A stretch of DNA of 64,000 nucleotides from Halalkalicoccus sp. CGA53 (GCF_036429475.1 NZ_CP144124.1:1-64000); one strand, 5' to 3'; shown: positions 18,832 through 27,986, numbered from the stretch's first letter. Program-made: numbers and translations. The notes: generated from the sequence alone by a model not told the origin.

Positions 18832-19312
18832 TCTGTAACATACATCTGTAATGGACATCTGTACCGGAAAGCGCCTAATTCAATATCTTCAGCCTTCAAC
18901 CATGACTGGATGAGGCCGAACTCGTGTCGTCGGTAGCGTGTATCTGTAACAGATATCTGTAACAGTAGATCCAGTCCTATGAGTCGGCGAAAGTGGTCTC
19001 AGTATTGTTCACTACATAGGAATGTCTGTACTCACAATCTGTAGCAGATTTCTGTATGAACAATCTGTAATAGATGGGTGCAATCGAGAATGAACGTCTC
19101 TGAACGGCCGTCGTTCTCGAATTCCATTGAGGATGCCTTTCAGTAATTATTGGGACAGACGACTGTTACTGACAACCGTTACAGACAATTGTCACAGATA
19201 TAACGAACAGATGTGGGCCCCCTCCACGGATGCTTCAACCACGGAATAGACCATTCCTAAATTCCTGTCTGTACCAGCCGTCTGTAACAGCCATCTGTAA
19301 CGTGTGTCTGAC
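18832..19312. repeat. iteron array: 17 TCTGTA-type units in five 13-bp-phased groups
   Basis: Units begin at 18832, 18845, 18858; 18943, 18956; 19025, 19038, 19051, 19064; in reverse orientation at 19154, 19167, 19180, 19193; and 19268, 19281, 19294, 19307. Inside every group the step is exactly 13 bp, and groups are about 70-90 bp apart. The commonest unit is TCTGTAACAG plus three variable bases; some units are degenerate (TCTGAC at 19307, reverse units TACTGA, CACAGA and GACAGA). The array ends 37 bases before parA. It looks like a centromere or iteron-type origin bound by a sequence-specific protein. Confidence 0.9.
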
Positions 19313-19348
19313 ACAGATTTATGCTACGGCCTGTGTAACATCGGGTCC

Positions 19349-20344
19349 ATGATCGCAGCTGTGGTCTACTCGGAGTCGGGTGGAACATACAAGACGACGA
19401 TGACGGCTAACATCGCAGTTGCTTTGGAGCGGATGGGCCAGAGCACCCTCGTCATCGATCTCGATCCGCAGGAAGGAAACTTGACGAGTCTTTTCGACGT
19501 CGGCGCACATCGAAGTGATCCCGGTGCAGACAATCTAGTCAAACACATTCTTGGTATGCCGGACGGTGACTTCGATAATCTGATCGAGACGACTGATGAG
19601 GGGGTTGACGTCATTCCGAGCCACGATATGCTCGGTGATTTCACCTCTAACCTGGAGCAGAAGATCTCGTACGAGACGGGAATGAAGAACATGAGTCGCG
19701 AGGACTATCCTCGATACGAACTCCTTTACGAGCTGCTCTGGAACGAACAGGAGCTGTACGACAAGTACGATGCGGTGTTGATCGACCCGAACGCTCGAGC
19801 AGAGGACCTTCTCTATAACGCGATCTTCGCCCTAAGGACGCTCGTCGCTCCAGTCAAGCCGGCCGGAAAGGGTAATCTCAGCCTCGAGGGCCTTGAAGAA
19901 CTCGTGAGAAACATGGAATCGCAACTCGACATCGAAATCGGCCTCTCGTGTGTCGTTCCCTGCGGAGTGGGCCAGACGAACGCTCACCGACAATACCGGG
20001 AGCAGTTCGAGGCTACCGACGCGTTCGACACCCCGGTGACGATTGGAAATCGCGAGAGTCTCATGGACGCGATGTGGGAAGCACGAGGCTCGGCGTTCAA
20101 AGTGGTGGAACAGCGATGGAAAACGTTCGAACGAGACGGCGAGATGGCAAGCGAACCTGGCCAACGGAGAATTCGGGACAGAGAAATCGAAACGTTGCGG
20201 GATCTATACAAACTCGCCTACTTCATCGCGACCGATACCTTCGATGTAGATGTCAATCCGGTGCTGGAACTCGATATTCAGGACTATGAAAGTCGTATTA
20301 TCGACCTTCGAGAGGATGAGACACCGGAGGTGACGACAGCATGA
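19349..20344 (+). CDS. parA: ParA/SegA-type partition ATPase
   Basis: A 331-residue deviant-Walker ATPase. The P-loop reads SGGTYKTT, followed by TANIAVALERMGQSTLVIDL and DPQEGNLT (switch I region with DxD), then VLIDPNARAEDL (switch II) and LVAPVKPAGKGNLSLEGLEE. The usual GGVGKTT is changed to GGTYKTT and the signature Lys before GG is absent, with Glu-Ser there instead. GTG 19304 is in frame, but ATG 19349 starts immediately before the conserved AAVVYSESGG strand and avoids reading through the repeats. The stop overlaps the next start by ATGA. Role: ATP-dependent segregation of the replicon, with the repeats as site and the next gene as adaptor. Confidence 0.85.
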   Translation: MIAAVVYSESGGTYKTTMTANIAVALERMGQSTLVIDLDPQEGNLTSLFDVGAHRSDPGADNLVKHILGMPDGDFDNLIETTDEGVDVIPSHDMLGDFTSNLEQKISYETGMKNMSREDYPRYELLYELLWNEQELYDKYDAVLIDPNARAEDLLYNAIFALRTLVAPVKPAGKGNLSLEGLEELVRNMESQLDIEIGLSCVVPCGVGQTNAHRQYREQFEATDAFDTPVTIGNRESLMDAMWEARGSAFKVVEQRWKTFERDGEMASEPGQRRIRDREIETLRDLYKLAYFIATDTFDVDVNPVLELDIQDYESRIIDLREDETPEVTTA

Positions 20345-20832
20345 GTAGCTTCAAATCTGGGTCCGGAAATCTTGACTTCGGAGGTAGCGACAGTGACGAA
20401 AAAGCAGACCAGTCTGCCGAGGACGTACCCAGCGATCAAGAAGAAGCCGATGTTGTCTCGACGTCAGAGGCCGACTCAGTGCCAGTCATCTCTGAGAGCA
20501 CAGAATCTGAGTCGGAAGACGGCGCCGATCAGCTATCGGCTTATCAGAACCCGGCAGAAGCGAAATCGGAACCACAGCCCTCGCCTGAAACCTACCCATA
20601 TTTCATTCGGAGAAGGAATGTTGGTGATGAGAGGGACACACGTCTCGAGATTCATGTGCGAGATGAGGTAGCCGATCAAGAGGGACAGTATCGCACCAGG
20701 CTAGCCGAAGAACTCGGAGCGAGTGAGGTCTCGAAAACGGATGCACGTGAATTCGCCCTTCTGGCAGCATTCAAACATCCTGACCGCGTTGCCAAGCTAA
20801 TGCGCGAAGAAGGATTTGGTGCCCTGGATTAG
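20341..20832 (+). CDS. small acidic partner of ParA, candidate centromere-binding protein
   Basis: A 163-residue protein translationally coupled to parA. The first ~90 residues are low-complexity and acidic (Ser/Glu/Asp-rich), likely disordered. The last ~70 form a folded domain: YPYFIRRRNVGDERDTRLEI, then HVRDEVADQE and a helical tail LAEELGASEVSKTDAREFAL. I do not recognise a family. Position and organisation (ATPase followed by a small gene with a disordered N-terminus and a C-terminal domain that could bind DNA) match ParB/SegB-like adaptors. Binding to the 13-bp repeats is inferred. Confidence 0.6.
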   Translation: MSSFKSGSGNLDFGGSDSDEKADQSAEDVPSDQEEADVVSTSEADSVPVISESTESESEDGADQLSAYQNPAEAKSEPQPSPETYPYFIRRRNVGDERDTRLEIHVRDEVADQEGQYRTRLAEELGASEVSKTDAREFALLAAFKHPDRVAKLMREEGFGALD

Positions 20833-21021
20833 AACTCGTTATCGTGGCGTCTATTCGAGATACGAAGCTTGAGAAATCATACAGCGAAATATAGTTTATA
20901 ACTCGTCATCGCAGCTGATGTGAGTCGTCGTGTCCTCAAGCCACCCTTAGGGACTTAATCTAATTGCTATTTTGGAGTCTCCAGGGAAATGTGCTAGGAA
21001 TCACTGGGCATATTCGGTTTA

Positions 21022-21498
21022 GTGTCAATTGAGGTCCCAACCCACGATGGACGGAATACTCAATTAGATGCACGATATCTTATGTATGAGATGTCGGAGT
21101 TCCGGCGGGCCGGTCACGAACAGGTCAATGTGTTTTCGATCGATGATTTCTACCTGTTCAAACACTATTTTGACGGCGAGGAGGTGTTCGCTCGCCTCAA
21201 GGGGTACTACAACAATCAGCAGTATCGGTTTGAAGTACCGTCTGAGGAGTTCGAAGCGATCCGCTCGTTTTTGGCGGATCACGGGTATGGATTAGTCGTC
21301 GTCGACGTAATTGAGGCCTTCGTAGTCGTAGTCAAGCAGTACACGGCTCACCCGAATAATATCTTCAAGGCATCCGTGATTCACCGAGCAGCCGACGGAT
21401 ATAACTGTTTTTTGATGACCGATCAGAAAGCGGTTGAAGAAGCAGTCCAAGAAGGAGCCATTCGACTTACGAACACGGATTTACGGAACCCGTTTTGA
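21022..21498 (+). CDS. conserved-looking hypothetical protein
   Basis: A 158-residue soluble protein, start GTG (MSIEVPTHDGRNTQLDARYL). It has mixed alpha/beta predicted character with hydrophobic strands GLVVVDVIEAFVVVVKQY and a C-terminal helix DQKAVEEAVQEGAI. No catalytic motif or known family was recognised. An in-frame ATG 21 codons downstream is an alternative start. It follows the partition genes by about 190 bases and has ordinary haloarchaeal codon use, so it is probably part of the same replicon backbone. Confidence 0.6.
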   Translation: MSIEVPTHDGRNTQLDARYLMYEMSEFRRAGHEQVNVFSIDDFYLFKHYFDGEEVFARLKGYYNNQQYRFEVPSEEFEAIRSFLADHGYGLVVVDVIEAFVVVVKQYTAHPNNIFKASVIHRAADGYNCFLMTDQKAVEEAVQEGAIRLTNTDLRNPF

Positions 21499-21606
21499 GC
21501 CAATGCTCCGACTAGATGTGAATTTGAAATTGGGCTTGTCAGTTACTCGAAATCGTTCTCGATGGTCGATATCATCCATTCGAAGAAGCTGGCGATCGGT
21601 TGAGTA

Positions 21607-22207
21607 CTATTCAAACTCGTTCATTTCTACTCGGATTTCACCGCCGCATTTACAGCGATAGTTATCGGGTTTCTGAATGACTTTTTTGCGCTTGTATCGG
21701 GGGTCACGGCCCTCACAGCTGTCACAGACAATCCAGTATTTCGGATCGGCGTACTGCTCACAATAACGATCGGTATCTAGCGGCTTGATCCACCGGGTAA
21801 ACCTTGACCCGTGGTCAGCTGTTCCGTGTTCGTGATACTGGTGGGCGTGAATCAGTTCGTGGCGAACAACATGAGCGTACTTTTTCCAGCCGTACGCCCG
21901 ATAGGAATCCCACGAAAGCCGTATAACGATCCCGCCGGTCTGCTCGTTATACACAGCTTTTCCGGCGGTTCGCTGCATCCGGCCAGATTTCCTCCGGTGC
22001 ATCGCCCTCGAAGCCGATTTTCTCGATATCGTGATAATCCACAAACGTCGCAAACGAGACCCGATGGAACGAGAGGTGACGGTATCCCCGGCTACACATC
22101 TTATCTCCGGGGCCCCTGCGATCGAACGAAAATCCGGAGTCGGAATCCGAGTCAACGGCGTCCGTATCGATGACGTGTGCCACTGTTCCGCTTCCGATCT
22201 CGATCAC
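21607..22207 (-). pseudogene. SprT-like zinc metallopeptidase, frameshifted
   Basis: The C-terminal part is clear: VVRHELIHAHQYHEHGTADH with the HExxH zinc motif and third His ligand, then a zinc ribbon (CDSCEG and CKCGG). SprT-like proteins in this group are about 180-200 residues. The N-terminal family-like sequence FATFVDYHDIEKIGFEGD and APEEIWPDAANR lies in another frame (to 22207), so a frameshift near 21960-22000 separates the two halves. The long open frame upstream of the motif in the downstream frame (MTRIPTPDFRSIAG) looks like out-of-frame noise. It may be a sequencing artefact; otherwise inactive. Confidence 0.7.
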
Positions 22208-22233
22208 GAATCAATCTATTGGCTCATTTATGT

Positions 22234-23036
22234 TTAATTGTATTGATCTTCGAGGTCGTCGAGTGCCCGCCAGAACTGCTCGCTGTTGATCAGCGGATCC
22301 GACGACGCTCGCTTCTCCAGAACGCCGGCGTAGCGGTCGAACTCTTCGGGATTCGGGTCGGTCGCGAAGACGCAGTCGGCGTAGCCATCGAGTGCCCGCT
22401 GGATGGTCCGTGCATAGTGGTCGTAGGCACCGTCGATCCAGTTCGATTTCTCGTCGACCTTCTCGAACAGCGCCCGATAGACGGTCGCGGCGGCCAGATA
22501 CCTGTCTCGGTCGCGGTACTGCTCGGCTATCTCGAAAAACCGTGAGAAGTCGATTGCGGTGAACACGATTGGTTCGGCGTGCTGCTCGAACAGTTGGGCG
22601 ATCTCCTCGCGGTACTCCTCAACCGACTTGTGCTCGTCGGCAAACCGTGCGAGAAACCGATCGCGCAGGTCCGCGTGCGTGGCAAGGGTATCTCGAACGA
22701 ACGCGCGGAGGTCGTCGGCGGCAACATCGTTGAGTACCGCTTGGATCCGATCGCTCTCGTCAGCAGGTGGGTCCGCAACGAGGTCGAGCAACACTGCGAC
22801 GACGTGCTTACACTCTTCGAGCGTTGCGAGTTCGCGAGCTGGCTCGCGCTCCACGTCGACGTACGACGGGAGGCGGTGGTAGCGGAACCCGGGGCAGCTG
22901 CACGAGCGGACGCGGGCGATCGCCGCCTTGACGCCGGCGGCCCGGAGAGTCGCCAGGTCTTCCGGGACGGTCGCGACGTCGAGCTGACGACCGAAGTACG
23001 TCCGAGCGGGTGGACACTGCCCAACGCAACGTTTAG
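22234..23036 (-). pseudogene. SWIM zinc-finger protein lacking a start codon
   Basis: The frame is open from a TAA at about 23037 to the stop at 22234 and reads RTYFGRQLDVATVPEDLATL, then RVRSCSCPGFRYHRLPSYVD and LATLEECKHVVAVLLDLV. CSC and CKH make the CxC...CxH SWIM signature. A helical C-terminal region follows (SRFFEIAEQYRDRDRYLAAA, VYRALFEKV). No ATG or usable GTG precedes the zinc motif in this frame; the GTG at 22854 would remove CxC. An ATG at 23029 exists one frame away, so a 5' frameshift or truncation is likely. Confidence 0.6.
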
Positions 23037-23070
23037 ATCGATTTATGACGAACTATAATCGAAATGTGTC

Positions 23071-23664
23071 ATGGACGATGACTTCACTCGGACGTTAGCC
23101 CCTCGTACCATCGAGGGGACAGAATCTCTGGTGAGTACCGATCCTGGCGAGATCTTCCTCGACATGCCCGCTACAAGCCCCCGCTACATACGCGTACGGG
23201 AGGGGGAGATCGTGCAAGAAGGCGATATACGATCACGAGATGAACGCGAGTTAGAATCGGTAGCACTTCGGAAATGGAACATCGAAGAGATCGGGACGAA
23301 AACGGTCATCGGAACCAGCACAGAAACCGGTGAGCAGCGAGAGTGGGACCGCGAATCACTCGAACATCGACTCGGGATCGGCACTTTCAGTACCGACCTC
23401 ACTAACTTCGAACGTGTCAGTGTTACCGAGTCAGAGGGCGAAGACGACGATCACCCTCCAGTCGTGATCGTAGTCGTCTACGGAAATAATGGAACGAAGT
23501 TCATCCAACGATACCGAATCGTTGAGGACGGGATGGAGAACGATAACCGCCAGCTCGAACTCTACCGATCTGATCGGGCGACGGAGGCATTCGACGAAGA
23601 CATACACGAGCAATTCGTTCGCTCGGTCGAACGTGCTCTACGCGGCGAAGGCTATGCTGTCTAA
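23071..23664 (+). CDS. hypothetical protein
   Basis: A 197-residue acidic soluble protein (MDDDFTRTLAPRTIEGTESL). It contains beta-rich segments (TKTVIGTSTETGEQREWDRE; PPVVIVVVYGNNGTKFIQRY) and a C-terminal helix DIHEQFVRSVERALRGEGY. No known motif. ATG 23071 is supported by TTTATG at about -29, consistent with a leaderless transcript. It is divergent from the broken SWIM gene. Confidence 0.6.
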   Translation: MDDDFTRTLAPRTIEGTESLVSTDPGEIFLDMPATSPRYIRVREGEIVQEGDIRSRDERELESVALRKWNIEEIGTKTVIGTSTETGEQREWDRESLEHRLGIGTFSTDLTNFERVSVTESEGEDDDHPPVVIVVVYGNNGTKFIQRYRIVEDGMENDNRQLELYRSDRATEAFDEDIHEQFVRSVERALRGEGYAV

Positions 23665-24133
23665 TCCTTCAACCAACTACCCTGACAAAATACAGGAGGC
23701 GGAATTAAATAGATTTTCTTTTTATTATCTTACATCAAATAGACGTGTTTGTGGATGAGCTTAGATATGAAGATAATCGATAGTCATAGCTGTGAACTAA
23801 TACAACACTACGAGGGTACTGTCTAGTTGAGGCGGATCAGCTGATGACAAAGGTCTGAGACATGACCGTGAATCGTTTTCAGATCCCACTCACCGTTTTC
23901 CGTCGAGATCACTCCAGAAGGGCCTTCAACAGTTGAATCGAGAATTATCCGTTCGATTGGCTCAGAACATCGTCTATATGACACTACATCGGAAGAATTC
24001 GCTCATCTAGACGGTGCCCAGGATTCTTCGATGTCGGTTGGATCGGAAGATGCATTCGGGGGTGGATGAGAGTACTCCAGCCCGAGAACGTGGATGTAGT
24101 CGTCGTTGTAAAGGTGTTTTCCCCACTGGAAGT
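23665..24133. other. intergenic, no supported gene
   Basis: About 470 bases with AT-rich starts and many stops in all frames. A GGTACTGTCTAGTTGA stretch at about 23816 resembles ends of some insertion sequences, but no partner end was found. The right part trails into the glycosyltransferase remnant. Confidence 0.3.
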
Positions 24134-24424
24134 TCACTCCGACTCGAACCCTTTCCGCTCCATCGCACCCCACGAATCGTCCCCTCGGAGGAACTCGACG
24201 AACCCGCGCCAGAGGACGATCGTCTTCCACTGCCGGTAGAGGACGTTCTCGAGGACACCGTAGCCGAGCAACAGGGCGATGTCCCGTGGCCGATCGTACC
24301 GTCGGTAGCTCGCTACCTCGCTCAGCACGGACAGCCACGAGAGGAACATACTGAGAACCAGTGAGATCTGTGCCTGAGGGATCCGGGCGGCTACGATTAT
24401 CCCTCTGAATTCGGCCGGTTGCAA
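24134..24424 (-). pseudogene. C-terminal fragment of a membrane glycosyltransferase (GT2-like)
   Basis: The 96 open codons read LSMFLSWLSVLSEVASYRRY, then LLLGYGVLENVLYRQWKTIV and LWRGFVEFLRGDDSWGAMER. This is the terminal pair of membrane helices and the RGDxSWGxMxRxGF-type tail of haloarchaeal GT2 glycosyltransferases. The catalytic domain (~300 residues) is absent, and upstream DNA belongs to the TauE gene, so the gene is a stump. Confidence 0.6.
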
Positions 24425-24488
24425 CCGTCTCGGTCAGGACTTGAGTCTCGGCAATTCGTCACTCGCAGCTTTAACCGAAGGTGGATCG

Positions 24489-25286
24489 TTACAGCGCAAT
24501 CACTGGGGATATCAACAGAAGGACCACGCCGAGGGCGATCCGAAGTCGTCCCTCTGCAACCAAATGGGCTATCCGCCACCCGACGACGACACCGATCAAT
24601 TGTGGAACTCCAACAAGGATCGCGATCGGGATCGAGACCGCGTCTCCGAGGAAGTAGCCAGCCGTCGCGAAGCCGGAGATGAATATTGACTGAACCTGTG
24701 CGACCGCTAGTGCCGTAAGCATCGGCACTCCGAGGAGTACCAGAATGGGAACGCCGATTACGGGACCACCGACACCGAGCAACCCGCCGATGAAACCGAC
24801 GCCGAATCCGATCGTTCCAAGCGTACCTCGTCGTTGCCCGGTGGAGATCAACTGAACGTGGTTCGACGGTTCAAATCCGTGGACCTCTCGATAGAGAATG
24901 ATGCCCCCAACCACGGCGACGAATACCGCTAACAAGTAGCCGAAGACTTCGTCCGAAATAACGAGGTTCGCCTGCGAGCCGGTGTACGCACCAATAATGC
25001 TCATTCCACTCAAGATGATCGCCATCTCGCGGGCAAATCCCTCGGCGAAATCTCCCGACCGCTGGAAGAGGCCTGTGGCGAGCAGACCCGTGAAGATAAA
25101 GGTCAAACTCGCTGTGCCGGCAACCTCTGCAGAGGAGATTGGTACCAACAAGAAGAGAGCGATCGTCACAAAGATCCCGCCCGGTCCGATCGCACTGATC
25201 CCGACGCCAGCGACCAGCGCAATGACGAACAGCAACACGGCCATCTCAAGAGAGATAATTGCTAAAACCACGTCAGCCACCCTCAC
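24489..25286 (-). CDS. TauE/SafE-family membrane exporter
   Basis: A 265-residue membrane protein with about eight helices. Diagnostic glycine-rich loops are VGISAIGPGGIFVTIALFL in the first half and GFIGGLLGVGGPVIGVPILV in the second, the inverted repeat that defines the family. Members export sulfite, sulfoacetate or other anions. The listed start is GTG; ATG 25244 (MAVLLFVIALVAGVG) also begins just before helix 1 and may be the true start. Neighbours give no clue to substrate. Confidence 0.85.
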   Translation of the reverse strand: MRVADVVLAIISLEMAVLLFVIALVAGVGISAIGPGGIFVTIALFLLVPISSAEVAGTASLTFIFTGLLATGLFQRSGDFAEGFAREMAIILSGMSIIGAYTGSQANLVISDEVFGYLLAVFVAVVGGIILYREVHGFEPSNHVQLISTGQRRGTLGTIGFGVGFIGGLLGVGGPVIGVPILVLLGVPMLTALAVAQVQSIFISGFATAGYFLGDAVSIPIAILVGVPQLIGVVVGWRIAHLVAEGRLRIALGVVLLLISPVIAL

Positions 25287-25881
25287 CAGACGGACTGACA
25301 GGGATCATCGTAGCCACGCGAATCTCGTGGGCTCACACCTCATCGATGTCGTCCGATCCGCGATCGAGGAACTATAAACTACTCCGATGATTCCTATCAT
25401 TGCTACCGGAAGTTACGACTGGTCGGGAGGAACGGTTGCGATATACGGTTTCAACCCCCTCCCCACTCTTCCGAGTGTCGTAGGTTCACGGAACTCGAGT
25501 GAGATCATTATACCGATCTGTAGACCTGAATCCACCAGGATCGACGCCCCCACTTATAACTGAGCTGCCGATCACTCCGACTTACCAGAGCTAATCCGGT
25601 CTCAATCTGTCGGTGTCACGGAGACGAAAGGGTGTATTATTGAACCGATGGCAGGGGATGGGCTGGTATCTAAGCCCGAATTGAGTCTGTTGCCTAGTCA
25701 AATAACTGAATTGCTTGCACAAAAAGTGGAGCGCAGATATCCGGAGTGGTTACCCCGCATACACCCCTCAGGATAGCGAGTGCCATACACCACTTGCTCC
25801 TCAGGGATAGTAGCGCAGAAAGGGTACTCCCCATCCGGGCCGTCCCTTTCAGCGGTGTATGGGGATCGCCATTCCGATCTA
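25287..25881. other. intergenic, no supported gene
   Basis: About 600 bases before the left inverted repeat of the methyltransferase cassette. Short overlapping frames at 25690-26010 have no motif. A short inverted match around 25839-25866 (CCTTTCAGCGG and neighbours) was not long enough to call. Confidence 0.3.
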
Positions 25882-25909
25882 CTATAGGGATTAGCAAAAG
25901 AAGTTATAG
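25882..25909. repeat. left 28-bp inverted repeat of the methyltransferase cassette
   Basis: The repeat contains GGGATTAGCAAAAGAAGT between CTATA and TATAG. The reverse complement of 26883-26910 matches it at 27 of 28 positions. It starts with the self-complementary CTATAG, which might be a target duplication. Confidence 0.85.
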
Positions 25910-25987
25910 ACCCAGTGGAATATCTTCTGATAGCTGTCAAAAATGCCGTACAAAACTTAGAGGGGACATGCCACACGACGCAGTCGG

Positions 25988-26686
25988 TTATTGCAGCTCC
26001 CCCTGCCATCGGCAGGTGTACGACGCGTAGAACCCGTCCCGATAGGTCGAGTCAAGGATCTCGAACCCGACCTCTTCCAGCATGGGTTCGAACAGGAAGT
26101 CGTACGTGCTGAACTCCTCTCGAAAGTGAGCGTGGAGTTCTTCGTCGGTGAAAAGGGTCGATTCCATCCCCTCAAGCCACGCTTCGATCGCCTCATGACT
26201 GTCCGCTGGATCGAACGAATAGACGAGATCGCGGAGTCGGAGGATACCACCTGGTTCAAGCGTGTCACCGATGTTTTTGAGCGCCTCGACTTTCCAAAAG
26301 TCGGGAAGGTGATGGAGCGCGTTCTTCGAAAACGCGAACGAAGCGGGGGTCCATTCATGCTCGTAGCTCAGGAACCCGTCATTAACAAACTCGACGTTCC
26401 GAACCCCCTTAGCCTCCATTTTCTCCCGAGCCACGTCCAACATGACGTCCGAGATATCGACCGCCACCACGCGGTCACAGTGTTCGGCTACGGCGAGCGG
26501 GAACCCGCCCGTTCCCGTCCCAAAATCCACGACTGTATCCTCCTCAGAGAGCTCGTACTCCGACAGCAATTCGATCTCCCCGGCCGGATCGAACGGGATT
26601 TTCTCGTCGTATTGGGCTACCTGCGTCGGGTCGAGGTGTTCTTCACCTGCATGCGTCTTCTCGTCAAGGATCCACTCGCGGCTCAT
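25988..26686 (-). CDS. class I SAM-dependent methyltransferase
   Basis: A 232-residue small-molecule-type methyltransferase. Motif I is VVDFGTGTGGFPLA (residues ~49-62), the acidic residue after strand 2 is VVAVDISDVMLDVA, and motif IV/post-I region reads FAFSKNALHHLPDFWKVEAL, with LEPGGILRLRDLVY after it. This is the UbiE/Methyltransf_25 style, not a DNA methylase. It is the only gene between the two 28-bp inverted repeats. Substrate is unknown. Confidence 0.85.
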   Translation of the reverse strand: MSREWILDEKTHAGEEHLDPTQVAQYDEKIPFDPAGEIELLSEYELSEEDTVVDFGTGTGGFPLAVAEHCDRVVAVDISDVMLDVAREKMEAKGVRNVEFVNDGFLSYEHEWTPASFAFSKNALHHLPDFWKVEALKNIGDTLEPGGILRLRDLVYSFDPADSHEAIEAWLEGMESTLFTDEELHAHFREEFSTYDFLFEPMLEEVGFEILDSTYRDGFYASYTCRWQGELQ

Positions 26687-26816
26687 GGGCGGCCACTATG
26701 GAGACGGGAGCGAAATTTTTGTTGGTCGGAGAATCACAGCGGCGAACACTAAACGACTCGCTCCCTGTTCCCCTGCACCGGCCAATTCTCACGTTCTGAG
26801 TCTGGACACGGCATCA

Positions 26817-26843
26817 TGCGAGATACGCACTCTGTATCTCGCA
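26817..26843. other. 10-bp stem hairpin upstream of the methyltransferase
   Basis: TGCGAGATAC and GTATCTCGCA form a perfect 10-bp stem with a 7-base loop. It lies 130 bases before the methyltransferase start and inside the inverted-repeat unit. It could be an operator, or part of the element's end structure. Confidence 0.5.
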
Positions 26844-26882
26844 CAGTGTTTCTGGCAGCTACCAGATAGTACGAAGTCGACT

Positions 26883-26910
26883 CTATGACTTCTTTTGCTA
26901 ATCCCTATAG
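26883..26910. repeat. right 28-bp inverted repeat of the methyltransferase cassette
   Basis: Reverse-complement match (27/28) to 25882-25909. Together the repeats enclose 1,029 bp including one gene. Confidence 0.85.
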
Positions 26911-27071
26911 AAGTAGTATCATATAATAGCAATTTCTGACGACCTCGTTCTATGATACATCTGGCGTTTCCCTGTCAGAATCTGTTATATGCGCAGGATT
27001 CACCCAGATTGTCAAACTATATCAAATCATATCTACCCAGGTCGCCTTATACAGACGGGTTAGAAGAACCG

Positions 27072-27251
27072 ATGGCAACACCAGAAAGTCCGAATCCGCT
27101 CGGATTCCGTGAGAACGATGAACCGCTCATCAACTCTGAGGGGATCTTCATCTGCGGACGAGAGTCAAAGGACGGAACTCGGTGTAATGCACACGTTTCT
27201 CTCCCCCACCTGGCCTGCTGGCAACACGACAGGGACGATCCCATCATCTGA
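27072..27251 (+). CDS. small zinc-finger-like protein (59 aa)
   Basis: From ATG 27072 the product is MATPESPNPLGFRENDEPLI followed by a metal-binding-type core: IFICGRESKDGTRCNAHVSL then PHLACWQH, giving C-x8-C-x9-C-x2-H. Such tiny Cys/His proteins are common near haloarchaeal viral and plasmid genes. TTATA at 27047-27051 is about 25 bases upstream, supporting this start over the ATG at 26952. Confidence 0.6.
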   Translation: MATPESPNPLGFRENDEPLINSEGIFICGRESKDGTRCNAHVSLPHLACWQHDRDDPII

Positions 27252-27427
27252 TCGGGCGTCTCTGGATGCCAGCTGGCATCTCGAGACAAAGTCCACATAG
27301 TTACCGTAACCTGGACGTCGCGACCGTCGTAGAACCAGGACCCGCTTCCCGAAACCTATTTAGAAACCCAGAATACAATATTTTAGTAGGGTGCTGGCTG
27401 ATAGCATACCACTCAAAGGAGCTGGCT

Positions 27428-27580
27428 GTGAAGTATACAACAAAACCAATCACAGCAACGTGCACGGAGTGTGGGTCGACCTTTGCAGCACGCCGCGAAA
27501 GGAACGGAACGATCCACATAGTGAGTGGTTCCCCAGAGTGCACGTGCGGTAGTACTACGTTCAGAGATTTGATACTCTGA
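27428..27580 (+). CDS. small zinc-ribbon protein (50 aa)
   Basis: From GTG 27428 the product contains TCTECGSTFAARRERNGTIH and ECTCGSTTF: two Cys pairs (CxxC and CxC) of zinc-ribbon type with a short strand between. The longer frame to 27266 has no family-like sequence. A similar size and style to the preceding Cys/His gene suggests both belong to the same mobile element. The segment 27581-28008 after it has no supported gene. Confidence 0.5.
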   Translation: MKYTTKPITATCTECGSTFAARRERNGTIHIVSGSPECTCGSTTFRDLIL

Positions 27581-27986
27581 GGAACCCTACCACCAGGGAG
27601 GATAATCAGCAAATCAACGCCAGTGTGTAATAGTATGTGTTACTGTCAACGTTTATATGACTGAAGCGCTTCATAATCAATGGTAGCAACGCGGGCTGTG
27701 CTACCACAGCCACCACTGTACTCGCACACGATATCGTCGAGCGGATGGGTTTTTCAGAGGTACCCCATCCTCTTACCAAAACCAGGCACAAGAGGGACAG
27801 GAGGTACACTGTCCTACGTGGACGCTTTTACATCAGGTGACTGGTAAGAAAGGGTCCATACGCTAGAAGCGATAATAAGAAGACAAAAGTTGTGCCTGCG
27901 AAGGGGGACCAATAGGACCCATCTGGCATGCTCCTGAGAAAGGTCCACTAGAGGACCCACTGATCACTGACCCAAACCATCACCGC

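Noticed and set aside
18832-19312. Repeat array as a CRISPR
   Set aside because: Units are about 10 bp with a fixed 13-bp step and no 30-40 bp spacers; one group is inverted; no cas genes are near.
23816-23870. GGTACTGTCTAGTTGA as an IS6-type end
   Set aside because: Only one end and no transposase fragment; resemblance too short to claim.
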